Position numbers and translations under genes: made by a program
Origin: Ketobacter alkanivorans
GTDB lineage: Bacteria; Pseudomonadota; Gammaproteobacteria; Pseudomonadales; Ketobacteraceae
Assembly: GCF_002863865.1 (NCBI RefSeq)
Contig: NZ_CP022684.1
Location: 1,951,501-2,015,500, forward strand
Length of the DNA stretch: 64,000 bases
Direction: 5' to 3'
The notes under the pieces: generated by a model
Database searches by the model: none
Seen by the model: only the letters and a program-made list of their open reading frames with translations
What the model was told of the DNA's origin: nothing
Part shown: one piece after another, positions 37,525-43,892 of the stretch
Position numbering within the stretch: position 1 is the stretch's first letter
How the letters are laid out: each line of letters opens with the position of its first letter

Positions 37525-37542
37525 CAATACATCTAATAATCA

Positions 37543-37596
37543 CAGTTACAGATAGCGAATAACCGCTACTGACAACCAAATACCAAACTGTAACTG
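37543..37596. repeat. Inverted repeat before the AlpA-like gene
   Basis: CAGTTACAG (37543-37551) and CTGTAACTG (37588-37596) are exact inverted copies separated by 36 bases, the right one ending 7 bases before the ATG at 37604. They could bind the same protein on two faces or form an RNA stem that hides the start. Confidence 0.5.
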
Positions 37597-37603
37597 GTGA
37601 TTT

Positions 37604-37828
37604 ATGTCTACTGAAACTCACGCTAAACGGCTAGCTACCGTAAGAAACACTAGCCTGAAGTACCCGGATGCCAACATTACTGAAAGCAGCCTGCGCTGGC
37701 TCATATTTAATGGTAGTGAAAATGGCTTTAATCAATGCATTGTTAGGATCGGTCGTAAAATCCTTATAGACTTGGATAAGTTCGAAAGCTGGCTAGATGA
37801 GCAGGCAGCCAATGGGGGTGCAGTATGA
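37604..37828 (+). CDS. AlpA/excisionase-like DNA-binding protein
   Basis: Small protein of 74 residues with a central winged-helix-like segment (ITESSLRWLIFNGSENGFNQ, shown here in part as SSLRWLIFNGSENG) and the ending IGRKILIDLDKFESWLDEQ, typical of MerR-like excisionase/AlpA proteins. Such proteins direct excision or activate integrase expression. It overlaps the next gene by ATGA and lies downstream of the operator cluster. Confidence 0.75.
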   Translation: MSTETHAKRLATVRNTSLKYPDANITESSLRWLIFNGSENGFNQCIVRIGRKILIDLDKFESWLDEQAANGGAV

Positions 37829-38262
37829 CTCTCAATATCAGTTACCCTAAACCAAACTGCTTATGTGCGCGATATTTAGCCCGATTCTTACAAGGCGAAA
37901 CGCTTAAACACAGAGAGGCTGACAGCGCTACAGGGAGTTACCGGCTCGCATCACATGTCCATTACCTTCAGGAAAAGCATGGTTGGCACATTGAGCGCAG
38001 GGAAGTTACTGAAGCTACTAGGGATCCCACAGGGAGAGCTGCCACCTTCATGGAGTATTGGTTAGCAGCCAGCTTGATAGAGTGGGCAGGTATCCAAGGC
38101 CAAGAATATGTTGAAAAGGTCTTGGAATTGGAAGCCATCAGGATAGCGGAGAGGCTGGCGGCCACCAGCCCCACCGCAGATGACAATCCTGACGGGACTG
38201 ACAAGGAGAAGCCTAGCACGATTCCTGCCTTAAGTAATGGGCCAGATAATGGCTCGCAATAG
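37825..38262 (+). CDS. Helix-turn-helix protein of the integrative element
   Basis: Protein of 145 residues. The segment ARFLQGETLKHREADSATG-SYRLASHVHYLQEKHGW, quoted in part as SYRLASHVHYLQEKHGW, resembles the small HTH proteins of mobile elements that begin with a locus-specific helix and then read as R-L-A-x-x-I-x-x-L. The second half is helical and charged (VEKVLELEAIRIAERL). The function is inferred to be regulatory. It is coupled to the AlpA-like gene by ATGA. Confidence 0.6.
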   Translation: MTLNISYPKPNCLCARYLARFLQGETLKHREADSATGSYRLASHVHYLQEKHGWHIERREVTEATRDPTGRAATFMEYWLAASLIEWAGIQGQEYVEKVLELEAIRIAERLAATSPTADDNPDGTDKEKPSTIPALSNGPDNGSQ

Positions 38263-38656
38263 GGCAAAGACTAAGGGAAGGGGTGGGACTCCACCCTTTT
38301 TCCAGCTCACTCATCGACTTTTAGACCTACCCGCGTACATCCAATTGCCACATACCGCAAAAAGTCTGTTGATTGACATGGCAAGGCAGTACAACGGCCA
38401 TAACAACGGTGATATATGCGTAACACTGAAAGTGATGAAAAAGAGAGGCTGGACATCAAACGGGACCATGTGGAGAGCGCTACAGGCACTCATAGCGGCT
38501 GATTTAGTCATGCAAACCAGACAAGGAGGATTGAACAAATGCAGCCTGTATGCCTTTACGTGGCTAGCTATCAACGAGTGCGGGGGTAAGCTGGACATTG
38601 CGCCGACAAAAGGCCCGCCAATACCCCTTCACATGCACCCAAGCCTGAACAAATAA
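38249..38656 (+). CDS. Winged-helix protein common in integrative elements
   Basis: Protein of 135 residues with GTPPFFQLTHRLLDLPAYIQLP-type text near the start (in part FFQLTHRLLDLPAY), AKSLLIDMARQYNGHNNGDI, and the RTRQGG-like turn TRQGGLNKCSLYAFTWLAI. This pattern is common in small proteobacterial elements next to AlpA-type genes and suggests a winged-helix DNA-binding or replication-related protein. An ATG at 38237 would add four residues; neither start has a clear ribosome-binding site. It overlaps the preceding gene by 14 bases. Confidence 0.65.
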   Translation: MARNRAKTKGRGGTPPFFQLTHRLLDLPAYIQLPHTAKSLLIDMARQYNGHNNGDICVTLKVMKKRGWTSNGTMWRALQALIAADLVMQTRQGGLNKCSLYAFTWLAINECGGKLDIAPTKGPPIPLHMHPSLNK

Positions 38657-38832
38657 CCCATACCTTGATAGGGATTAGCCTACTCTCTATCAAGGGTCTG
38701 TTCACACACAACGGATTAATAATTACTCCTTTACAAGGTACAGTGAATTACCAATCAGTAGTTGAAACTAATCCTCCAATGAGACACCTTTCTATATATC
38801 TGCCATACCTTATGGACATAAAGGGAAAAACC

Positions 38833-39474
38833 ATGAGTAAAGTCACACATAAAATATTGCTGGGGGCATTAGTAGTCACACTACTCGCATGTAGGAGTAC
38901 AAGCATCAAGCACTATACGGATGCAGATTACAAAACATACCAGATACATAAATTTCTGGTGGAATCTAATAGTGATAAGTTCGAAGAAATGCTCAGCCAC
39001 AAGATTAAGCAAACAAATGCAGAACTGGTAGAACGCTACTCAATTATGCCACCGACCAGAAGCTACAGCCCTGAGCAAATACAGACAATAATCGCAACAA
39101 ACAATATCGACTCGGTTTTGGTGGTCCAGATAGGGGAAATGAAAAAGGAAACCCAAGTTGTCGGTACAAACACTCAAACCCAGCATTCATTCTATTATTC
39201 ACCTCCGCCCAACAACCCATACTTGGTATCACCCACAAGCTCGACGATAACCGGCACATCAAACTCGACCACCACCACTATAATCGCTTCCAGAAGTGCT
39301 TCAAACGCAACCGCCACGCTTTATGACGTAAAAACAGGCAGAATTATATGGACCGGAGAAATCGCCACGAAAGCTCAAGGCACCATTTACACGAATGAAG
39401 CCTCAGCCGCGAGCGATATAGCTATCAAAGTTCTAAACGCCTTACTTGAAAGCGGTCATATCAGCCGCAAGTAA
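38833..39474 (+). CDS. Cargo lipoprotein of unknown function
   Basis: Lipoprotein of 213 residues with a signal peptide and a lipobox-like LLAC ending at about Cys20. The mature part has a helical N-terminus, a low-complexity Ser/Thr/Pro/Asn stretch (about 128-160) and a C-terminal beta-sheet with ATLYDVKTGRIIWTGE, which recalls DUF4136-type envelope lipoproteins. The ATG at 38833 follows GGGAAAAACC and gives a proper signal; an earlier in-frame ATG would destroy it. A role in surface exclusion or host fitness is only conjecture. Confidence 0.75.
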   Translation: MSKVTHKILLGALVVTLLACRSTSIKHYTDADYKTYQIHKFLVESNSDKFEEMLSHKIKQTNAELVERYSIMPPTRSYSPEQIQTIIATNNIDSVLVVQIGEMKKETQVVGTNTQTQHSFYYSPPPNNPYLVSPTSSTITGTSNSTTTTIIASRSASNATATLYDVKTGRIIWTGEIATKAQGTIYTNEASAASDIAIKVLNALLESGHISRK

Positions 39475-39540
39475 GCAGCAAAATGCTATGATGGTTCCTC
39501 ATATTTAATCGAAATCATTAGGCAGATTGGGAAATAAATC

Positions 39541-40152
39541 ATGGGTGGAATTGGCAGCGGCAGACAAGCTCACAGGAATACCGCTACCGCAGAAGAGTTT
39601 AAACGGATAGACATTCGATATTTGAAAAGAATAGGTATTCTGGGCAAGTATCGAAGTGGCACCCTATCATGGACCTGTAACGGCCAACAGAGCGGTTTTA
39701 TCAATTACGCCTCATCGCCCCAAACCCTGACTTTAGAATTTCGATTCCGTAGGTATGGCGAGGATTGGCAGCCAGTCACCCAGCATATCCAGTTCGTCGA
39801 TTCTCTCTGTAATTATGGTGGAAGCCGGAAGTGGCTTGAGTGTCCAAAATGCGAACGGCGCTGCGGAGTTCTATATGCAGGTGGGCCACGATTTTTATGC
39901 CGGACCTGTTACCAGATACCTTACACCAGCCAGACCAAAGGCCCAATTGACCGTATGATTCACAGAATGCATAACTTAGAAGCGCGAATCTTTGACGAAA
40001 CTGGCTACAGGAAGCGAAAGGGGATGCACTGGAGGACATTTGAGCGGCTTCTACAGCAACGTGACAAGCTGAGCAGTCGAATTGACGCAGACATATACAA
40101 ATTCTGCTCAGAGCACCTTGAGGGCATCCCCAGAGGCGGCTATAGCCAATAG
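39541..40152 (+). CDS. Zinc-ribbon protein of the MGGxGSG type
   Basis: Protein of 203 residues. It begins MGGIGSGR, a start seen in a widespread family of phage and mobile-element proteins of unknown role. Two Cys pairs (CPKCERRC and CRTC, about residues 101-106 and 119-122) form a probable zinc ribbon. The C-terminal helical region is rich in Arg/Lys (YRKRKGMHWRTFERLLQQRD in part). It is the last gene before attR. Confidence 0.75.
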   Translation: MGGIGSGRQAHRNTATAEEFKRIDIRYLKRIGILGKYRSGTLSWTCNGQQSGFINYASSPQTLTLEFRFRRYGEDWQPVTQHIQFVDSLCNYGGSRKWLECPKCERRCGVLYAGGPRFLCRTCYQIPYTSQTKGPIDRMIHRMHNLEARIFDETGYRKRKGMHWRTFERLLQQRDKLSSRIDADIYKFCSEHLEGIPRGGYSQ

Positions 40153-40299
40153 TAGTTTAGTTTCGTGCCACACTCCTGCCACACTTGGAGATATTAAAAC
40201 ACAACAAAACACCACATCCGACAGCTCAACAAACCCGATAATTCATTGATATTATTATTGTTTATTGTTGTCATCCATTGCCGTTATTGAATAGAAACC
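40153..40299. other. Right end of the element
   Basis: AT-rich stretch without an ORF. It holds two direct copies of TGCCACAC (40166-40173 and 40177-40184), matching the octamers near attL, and the segment TTGCCGTTATTG (40278-40289), which resembles TTGCCGTTTATTG upstream of int at 34550. These are candidate integrase-binding sites. Confidence 0.45.
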
Positions 40300-40349
40300 G
40301 ATTGAAAATCCCCGTGTCCTTGGTTCGATTCCGAGACCGGGCACCATAT
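40300..40349 (+). repeat. attR: right 50-bp direct repeat
   Basis: Identical to 32907-32956 and containing only the 3' half of tRNA-Phe, without acceptor 5' strand or D arm, so it is not a second tRNA gene. It marks the right boundary of the element. Confidence 0.96.
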
Positions 40350-40359
40350 TTTAGAACGT

Positions 40360-40393
40360 AAAAAAGCCCCTACAGCGATGTTGGGGCTTTTTT
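40360..40393. terminator. Terminator after attR (probable original tRNA-Phe terminator)
   Basis: AAAAAAGCCCC and GGGGCTTTTTT form a bidirectional hairpin. Before insertion it would have directly followed tRNA-Phe; it may now also end the minus-strand gene at 40419. Confidence 0.85.
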
Positions 40394-40418
40394 GTTTGGG
40401 CCGTACCTGTAAGTAGGT

Positions 40419-40880
40419 CTATTTTGGAAAGCGTACTTGGCGGCTCATTTTTTTAGCCTCATACGCTTGCTTGACGACCCGAATACTTCTCCAACCCGGC
40501 TCAGCCGCATCCAACTGTGTTTGTAAATTCCCAAGATGATTAACAGTCCTTATCAATTCCAGCAACCGGTCATTTTGTGCTTGGTTACGCTGTCGTGCGT
40601 TCCTACCACCTCCTCCCTGCTTGGTTTCCCGCTTTGCTTCTACCGCTGCTAATGGCCTCGCATGCGCGTTGATATACGCCACTGCTGCTGCCCTATTGGT
40701 TGTCGCCGCGGAGTTCTCACCATCGCCCCGCCCTCCACTACGATGCCCATGGTGTTGGCTTTTAGCGGGATAAGATTGCAAAACACGTAGAATTTCAGTT
40801 TCACCGTACTTACGCGATAATTGATTCGCTGTTGCGCGATTGTACGTATATATGCAAGCCCAAACGTTTCTATGTGGCAT
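40419..40880 (-). CDS. Hypothetical protein
   Basis: Frame of 153 residues, family not recognised. The first half is low in complexity (His/Gly/Asn/Ala-rich, about 40-90) and the second half is helical (NDRLLELIRTVNHLGNLQTQ, in part LLELIRTVNHLG), ending in a basic tail. GGAG lies 12 bases before the ATG. It is just outside attR, so it belongs to the host or an older insertion. It may be partly degraded or not expressed. Confidence 0.45.
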   Translation of the reverse strand: MPHRNVWACIYTYNRATANQLSRKYGETEILRVLQSYPAKSQHHGHRSGGRGDGENSAATTNRAAAVAYINAHARPLAAVEAKRETKQGGGGRNARQRNQAQNDRLLELIRTVNHLGNLQTQLDAAEPGWRSIRVVKQAYEAKKMSRQVRFPK

Positions 40881-40891
40881 TTTTCACTCAC

Positions 40892-41201
40892 TCCATGTGA
40901 TCATTGACGGAGTGGCCTAGCACGAGCCTAGACTTTATAACTGAAAGTGAACGAGCCACACATCCATCGGAACACCGCCATCATGCGAGCTGACATTTTT
41001 CTGCCCCCAATCTAAGCACTGATAAGCAATCGAAACCCGGTGCAGTTCCTAGATCGGCTTGCAGAGATCACGGTGACAGCGTTATCTATGGGTTTTCCTA
41101 TTTGTGTGCATCCTTGGACATAGAGTCTTCGGAGTAAGCAGTCAATCAGGGCTTATTACGGCGAAAATACCGGCAATATAACTCTATGGGGCATTTGGAA
41201 T
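40892..41201. other. Intergenic region without recognised features
   Basis: About 310 bases with no supported ORF, RNA gene, repeat or operator. Confidence 0.6.
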
Positions 41202-41600
41202 TTACTCTACCCACTCAGCGTTCTGCAATACAACACGATACCCATCAGCGTCCTCAAAGGTCTTACCAACAGAATCCCAATAGCTGTTAAATGACTGCAC
41301 AGAGATAAATCCAGCTGCTTCCATTTTTTTGCAGCTTTCTATCCATGCACTATGATCAGGCATAAAGAAAACCAGCAAATTATCTTTAGTTGGCGCTCGG
41401 CCAACCATTGTACCAGCGTGATGTGTGAACTCTAGATGGTAAGCATGATTTGGATGGCCGATGATCGACCCATCAAAACCATCGTGATCCTTAAAACTAC
41501 TTAGCAGTTGGAAGCCTAAACCGGAGACATACATTGAAGTAATCTCATTCAACTTATCTGTTGGTCTGGCCACCCTGAGAACTGAAGATTTTAAAACCAT
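41202..41600 (-). CDS. VOC-fold (glyoxalase/dioxygenase-like) protein
   Basis: Protein of 132 residues with a vicinal oxygen chelate fold: the start VLRVARPTDKLNEITSMYVSGLGF, here in part ARPTDKLNEITSMYVSGLGF, LEFTHH, and the final strand FEDADGYRVVLQNAEW. Probable metal ligands are the His and Glu of these strands. The substrate is unknown. The ATG at 41600 is chosen because AAAGGA lies 8 bases before it; a start at 41642 would overlap the preceding gene. Confidence 0.8.
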   Translation of the reverse strand: MVLKSSVLRVARPTDKLNEITSMYVSGLGFQLLSSFKDHDGFDGSIIGHPNHAYHLEFTHHAGTMVGRAPTKDNLLVFFMPDHSAWIESCKKMEAAGFISVQSFNSYWDSVGKTFEDADGYRVVLQNAEWVE

Positions 41601-41638
41601 TCGGCACATCCTTTCGCTGATATAATCTTTATTTGTCT

Positions 41639-41917
41639 TCACCTTGATTCGCTGATGCGCAGGGCGATGTTTTCATACACTTCAGCATCGCCCACCTCCC
41701 CAAACTTTGCTACAAACACGCTCTGTATCAACTTGGCCAGTGCAGCATCCGAGAACACCGCCCCCATTCGCATAACAATTGCAGCCACCTCCTGATCGTA
41801 CGCATCTTTGGCACCAGCATGCACAAGCCCAACGGGGTCCGCATGGTTAATCGCTGCTTCCGCCTGCTGCCAGCGTTGTGGAAATTGCTGTTTTATTCTT
41901 TGATAGTCCATCTCCAT
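41639..41917 (-). CDS. Small conserved hypothetical protein
   Basis: Acidic helical protein of 92 residues (EMDYQRIKQQFPQRWQQAEA in part at the N-terminus), with no motif recognised. It lies between piuC and the VOC protein on the same strand with short gaps, so it is probably co-transcribed with the iron locus. Confidence 0.6.
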   Translation of the reverse strand: MEMDYQRIKQQFPQRWQQAEAAINHADPVGLVHAGAKDAYDQEVAAIVMRMGAVFSDAALAKLIQSVFVAKFGEVGDAEVYENIALRISESR

Positions 41918-41957
41918 GAGTTTGCATCCCGCTTAACGATTCAATTCAGAAACTCTA

Positions 41958-42641
41958 TCACCCTAGCGCCCAGCGTCGTAGCAGGTTGTGGTAAATGCCG
42001 GTAAGCCTCGCAACCTCTGGGTGATTTGGTTGCAGCTCGGTGCGCACCGATTGAATGCTCTGATCCAAGTCGTAGAGCAGCTCTCGGGCTGCTTCATCCC
42101 GCACCATGCTTTGCAGCCAGAAGAAAGAGCACACGCGCTGCCCCTGTGTTACCGGCAGCACCTGATGCAGGCTTGATGAGGGGTACAATACCATGTCCCC
42201 TGCGTTGAGTTTTACCGATTGCGCGCCGAACTTACCTTCAATGATCAGCTCGCCACCTTCGTAATCCTCTGGCTGAGTGAGAAACACCGTCGCTGACAGA
42301 TCGGTGCGCATGCTGTCTGGCTTGCCTGGCAGGTGCATAATGGCACTGTCCACATGAACACCATAATGGCCTCCATCGCGGTATCGATTAAACTTGGGCG
42401 GGTAAATGGTCTGCGGCAATGCAGCAGAGATAAATTGCGGATGCGTACCCAGGCGGGTAACAAGATGATTACCCAGCGTAATGGCAAGAGCGGTGTCATC
42501 GGGCAGCTGTTGATTGGTTTTTACCGCTCTGGCAATGTCACCGGCGGTGCTGCTACCCGCCTCCCATTCGGCTTGATCCAGTTGTTGGCGATACTGGTGA
42601 ACCTCATCCGGCGTCAGTACATTTTCAATCACGATGAGCAT
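41958..42641 (-). CDS. piuC: PKHD-type Fe(II)/2-oxoglutarate dioxygenase PiuC
   Basis: Non-haem iron oxygenase of 227 residues, the PiuC/YbiX family, found beside catecholate siderophore receptors. The facial triad is visible as His96 and Asp98 (HYGVHVDS) and His159 (SLHQVLPV), with 2-oxoglutarate-binding Arg169. KFNRYRDGG is also typical. The in vivo substrate is unknown. It begins 17 bases inside the end of the preceding oxidase gene, so the two are coupled. Confidence 0.95.
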   Translation of the reverse strand: MLIVIENVLTPDEVHQYRQQLDQAEWEAGSSTAGDIARAVKTNQQLPDDTALAITLGNHLVTRLGTHPQFISAALPQTIYPPKFNRYRDGGHYGVHVDSAIMHLPGKPDSMRTDLSATVFLTQPEDYEGGELIIEGKFGAQSVKLNAGDMVLYPSSSLHQVLPVTQGQRVCSFFWLQSMVRDEAARELLYDLDQSIQSVRTELQPNHPEVARLTGIYHNLLRRWALG

Positions 42642-43785
42642 GTTGGTTTGTCTCCTGTTCGCTATGCCACAAACATTGGCGGTCGATTTCCTGAAGGGTG
42701 GGGCAGCCGGTTAAGGCCATGCACACTTCCAGTTCATCCCGCAGCATTCTCAATATGTGGGCCACCCCCAGCGCTCCGGCCACCGCAAGACCGTACAGAA
42801 GCGGCCGCCCCACCATGACCGCATCCGCCCCCAATGCCAGCAATTTAAACACATCGTAACCAGAGCGCACGCCGCCATCCGCTAACACGGTAACGTCTTT
42901 ACCCAGCGCCGCCCGGATCTGAGGCAATACGTGAACCGCCGAAGGCACACCATCCAGGGCACGACCACCATGATTGGATACCACCACGCCACTCACCCCC
43001 ATGGCAGCCAGTTGCTTGGCATCATTGGGATGCAGCACCCCTTTCACCAGCACTGGCAGTGAGGTATTGGCCAGCAGCCATTCCAGATCTGACCAACCCG
43101 GCGCTTCGGCCATGGCGCCTTGAAATATAACGCTTTGATCGGTGCTGAGGGTGACTTGCTGGGGTGGCTGGTAGCGTTGCAGATTCTCTGGCCGAACGGC
43201 GGTGGGGAATTGAAACCCTGCCCGCTTGGCACGTCGGTTACTGGCTTGTATCGATGCATCGAGGGTAACCATTAACGCGGAATAACCGGCGGCCTCGGCT
43301 CTGCGCACCAAATCCAGGGTATGCGCCCGATCTACCTGAAAATAAAGCTGGAACCAGCGATTGCCCTGATGAGCCTGGGCAATCTCTTCTAATGTGCAGG
43401 ATGACAGTGTACTGGTCACCATGCAGGTATCCAGCGCTTCTGCTGCACGTGCCGTTTCCAGTTCGCCCAATGGATGCACCAGCTTTTGATAGGCCACTGG
43501 GGCCAACAAAACAGGATGCCGAAAAGACTGGCCGAGCAGTTGTGTCGCCGTAGTGCCGGCAGAACAATCCACTAACAATCGGTTTACCAGTTGTACGCTT
43601 TGAAACGCTTCGATATTGGCACGCAGGGACTGTTCATTACCGCTGCCACCGGCAATGTACTCATACACAGGCGTGTCGATATAGTCTTTTGCCAGGGCTT
43701 CGTAATCAGCAACGCAGGTAATGTCAGAGGGAATGGAAGTAAGTTTGGGCTTTGATGCGCACTTGGGCAATTCTGATTGCTGCAT
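42625..43785 (-). CDS. FMN-dependent alpha-hydroxy-acid oxidising protein
   Basis: TIM-barrel flavoprotein of 386 residues in the lactate/glycolate oxidase family. The catalytic His-Arg segment [12 protein letters not shown] and the FMN phosphate-binding [20 protein letters not shown] (20 residues shown) followed by VMVGRP are present. The substrate is unknown; lactate-type acids are possible. The ATG at 43785 with AGGGG upstream is preferred over a GTG at 43791. Its placement between a siderophore receptor and piuC is unusual. Confidence 0.9.
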   Translation of the reverse strand: MQQSELPKCASKPKLTSIPSDITCVADYEALAKDYIDTPVYEYIAGGSGNEQSLRANIEAFQSVQLVNRLLVDCSAGTTATQLLGQSFRHPVLLAPVAYQKLVHPLGELETARAAEALDTCMVTSTLSSCTLEEIAQAHQGNRWFQLYFQVDRAHTLDLVRRAEAAGYSALMVTLDASIQASNRRAKRAGFQFPTAVRPENLQRYQPPQQVTLSTDQSVIFQGAMAEAPGWSDLEWLLANTSLPVLVKGVLHPNDAKQLAAMGVSGVVVSNHGGRALDGVPSAVHVLPQIRAALGKDVTVLADGGVRSGYDVFKLLALGADAVMVGRPLLYGLAVAGALGVAHILRMLRDELEVCMALTGCPTLQEIDRQCLWHSEQETNQHAHRD

Positions 43786-43823
43786 AGTCACTGACCCCTA
43801 TCTCGATACCACATAAACAGAAA

Positions 43824-43864
43824 AAGAAAGAGAGGCAGCACACTGGGTACGGCCCCTCTTTCTT
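43824..43864 (-). terminator. Terminator-like hairpin between receptor and oxidase genes
   Basis: On the minus strand, AAGAAAGAGGGGC pairs with GCCTCTCTTTCTT except for one mismatch and is followed by TTTCTG. It would end most transcripts after the receptor, leaving the oxidase and piuC to read-through or a separate promoter. Confidence 0.7.
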
Positions 43865-43892
43865 AGTACTTACAGGTTAACAACCTATTGAA

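Larger units (their letters stand above)
32907..40349 (+). mobile_element. 7.4-kb integrative element in tRNA-Phe
   Basis: The region is bounded by a 50-bp perfect direct repeat of the 3' half of tRNA-Phe and carries its own tyrosine integrase. It is clearly more AT-rich than the flanks and contains AlpA/HTH regulators and unknown cargo. No relaxase, coupling protein, replicase of known type, capsid or packaging gene is recognised. It is therefore a small integrative element that may be mobilised by helper functions. Its family is not identified. Confidence 0.93.

Noticed and set aside
40300..40349. Second tRNA-Phe
   Set aside because: Only the 3' half is present, with no acceptor 5' strand or D arm; it is the attR repeat of the element.
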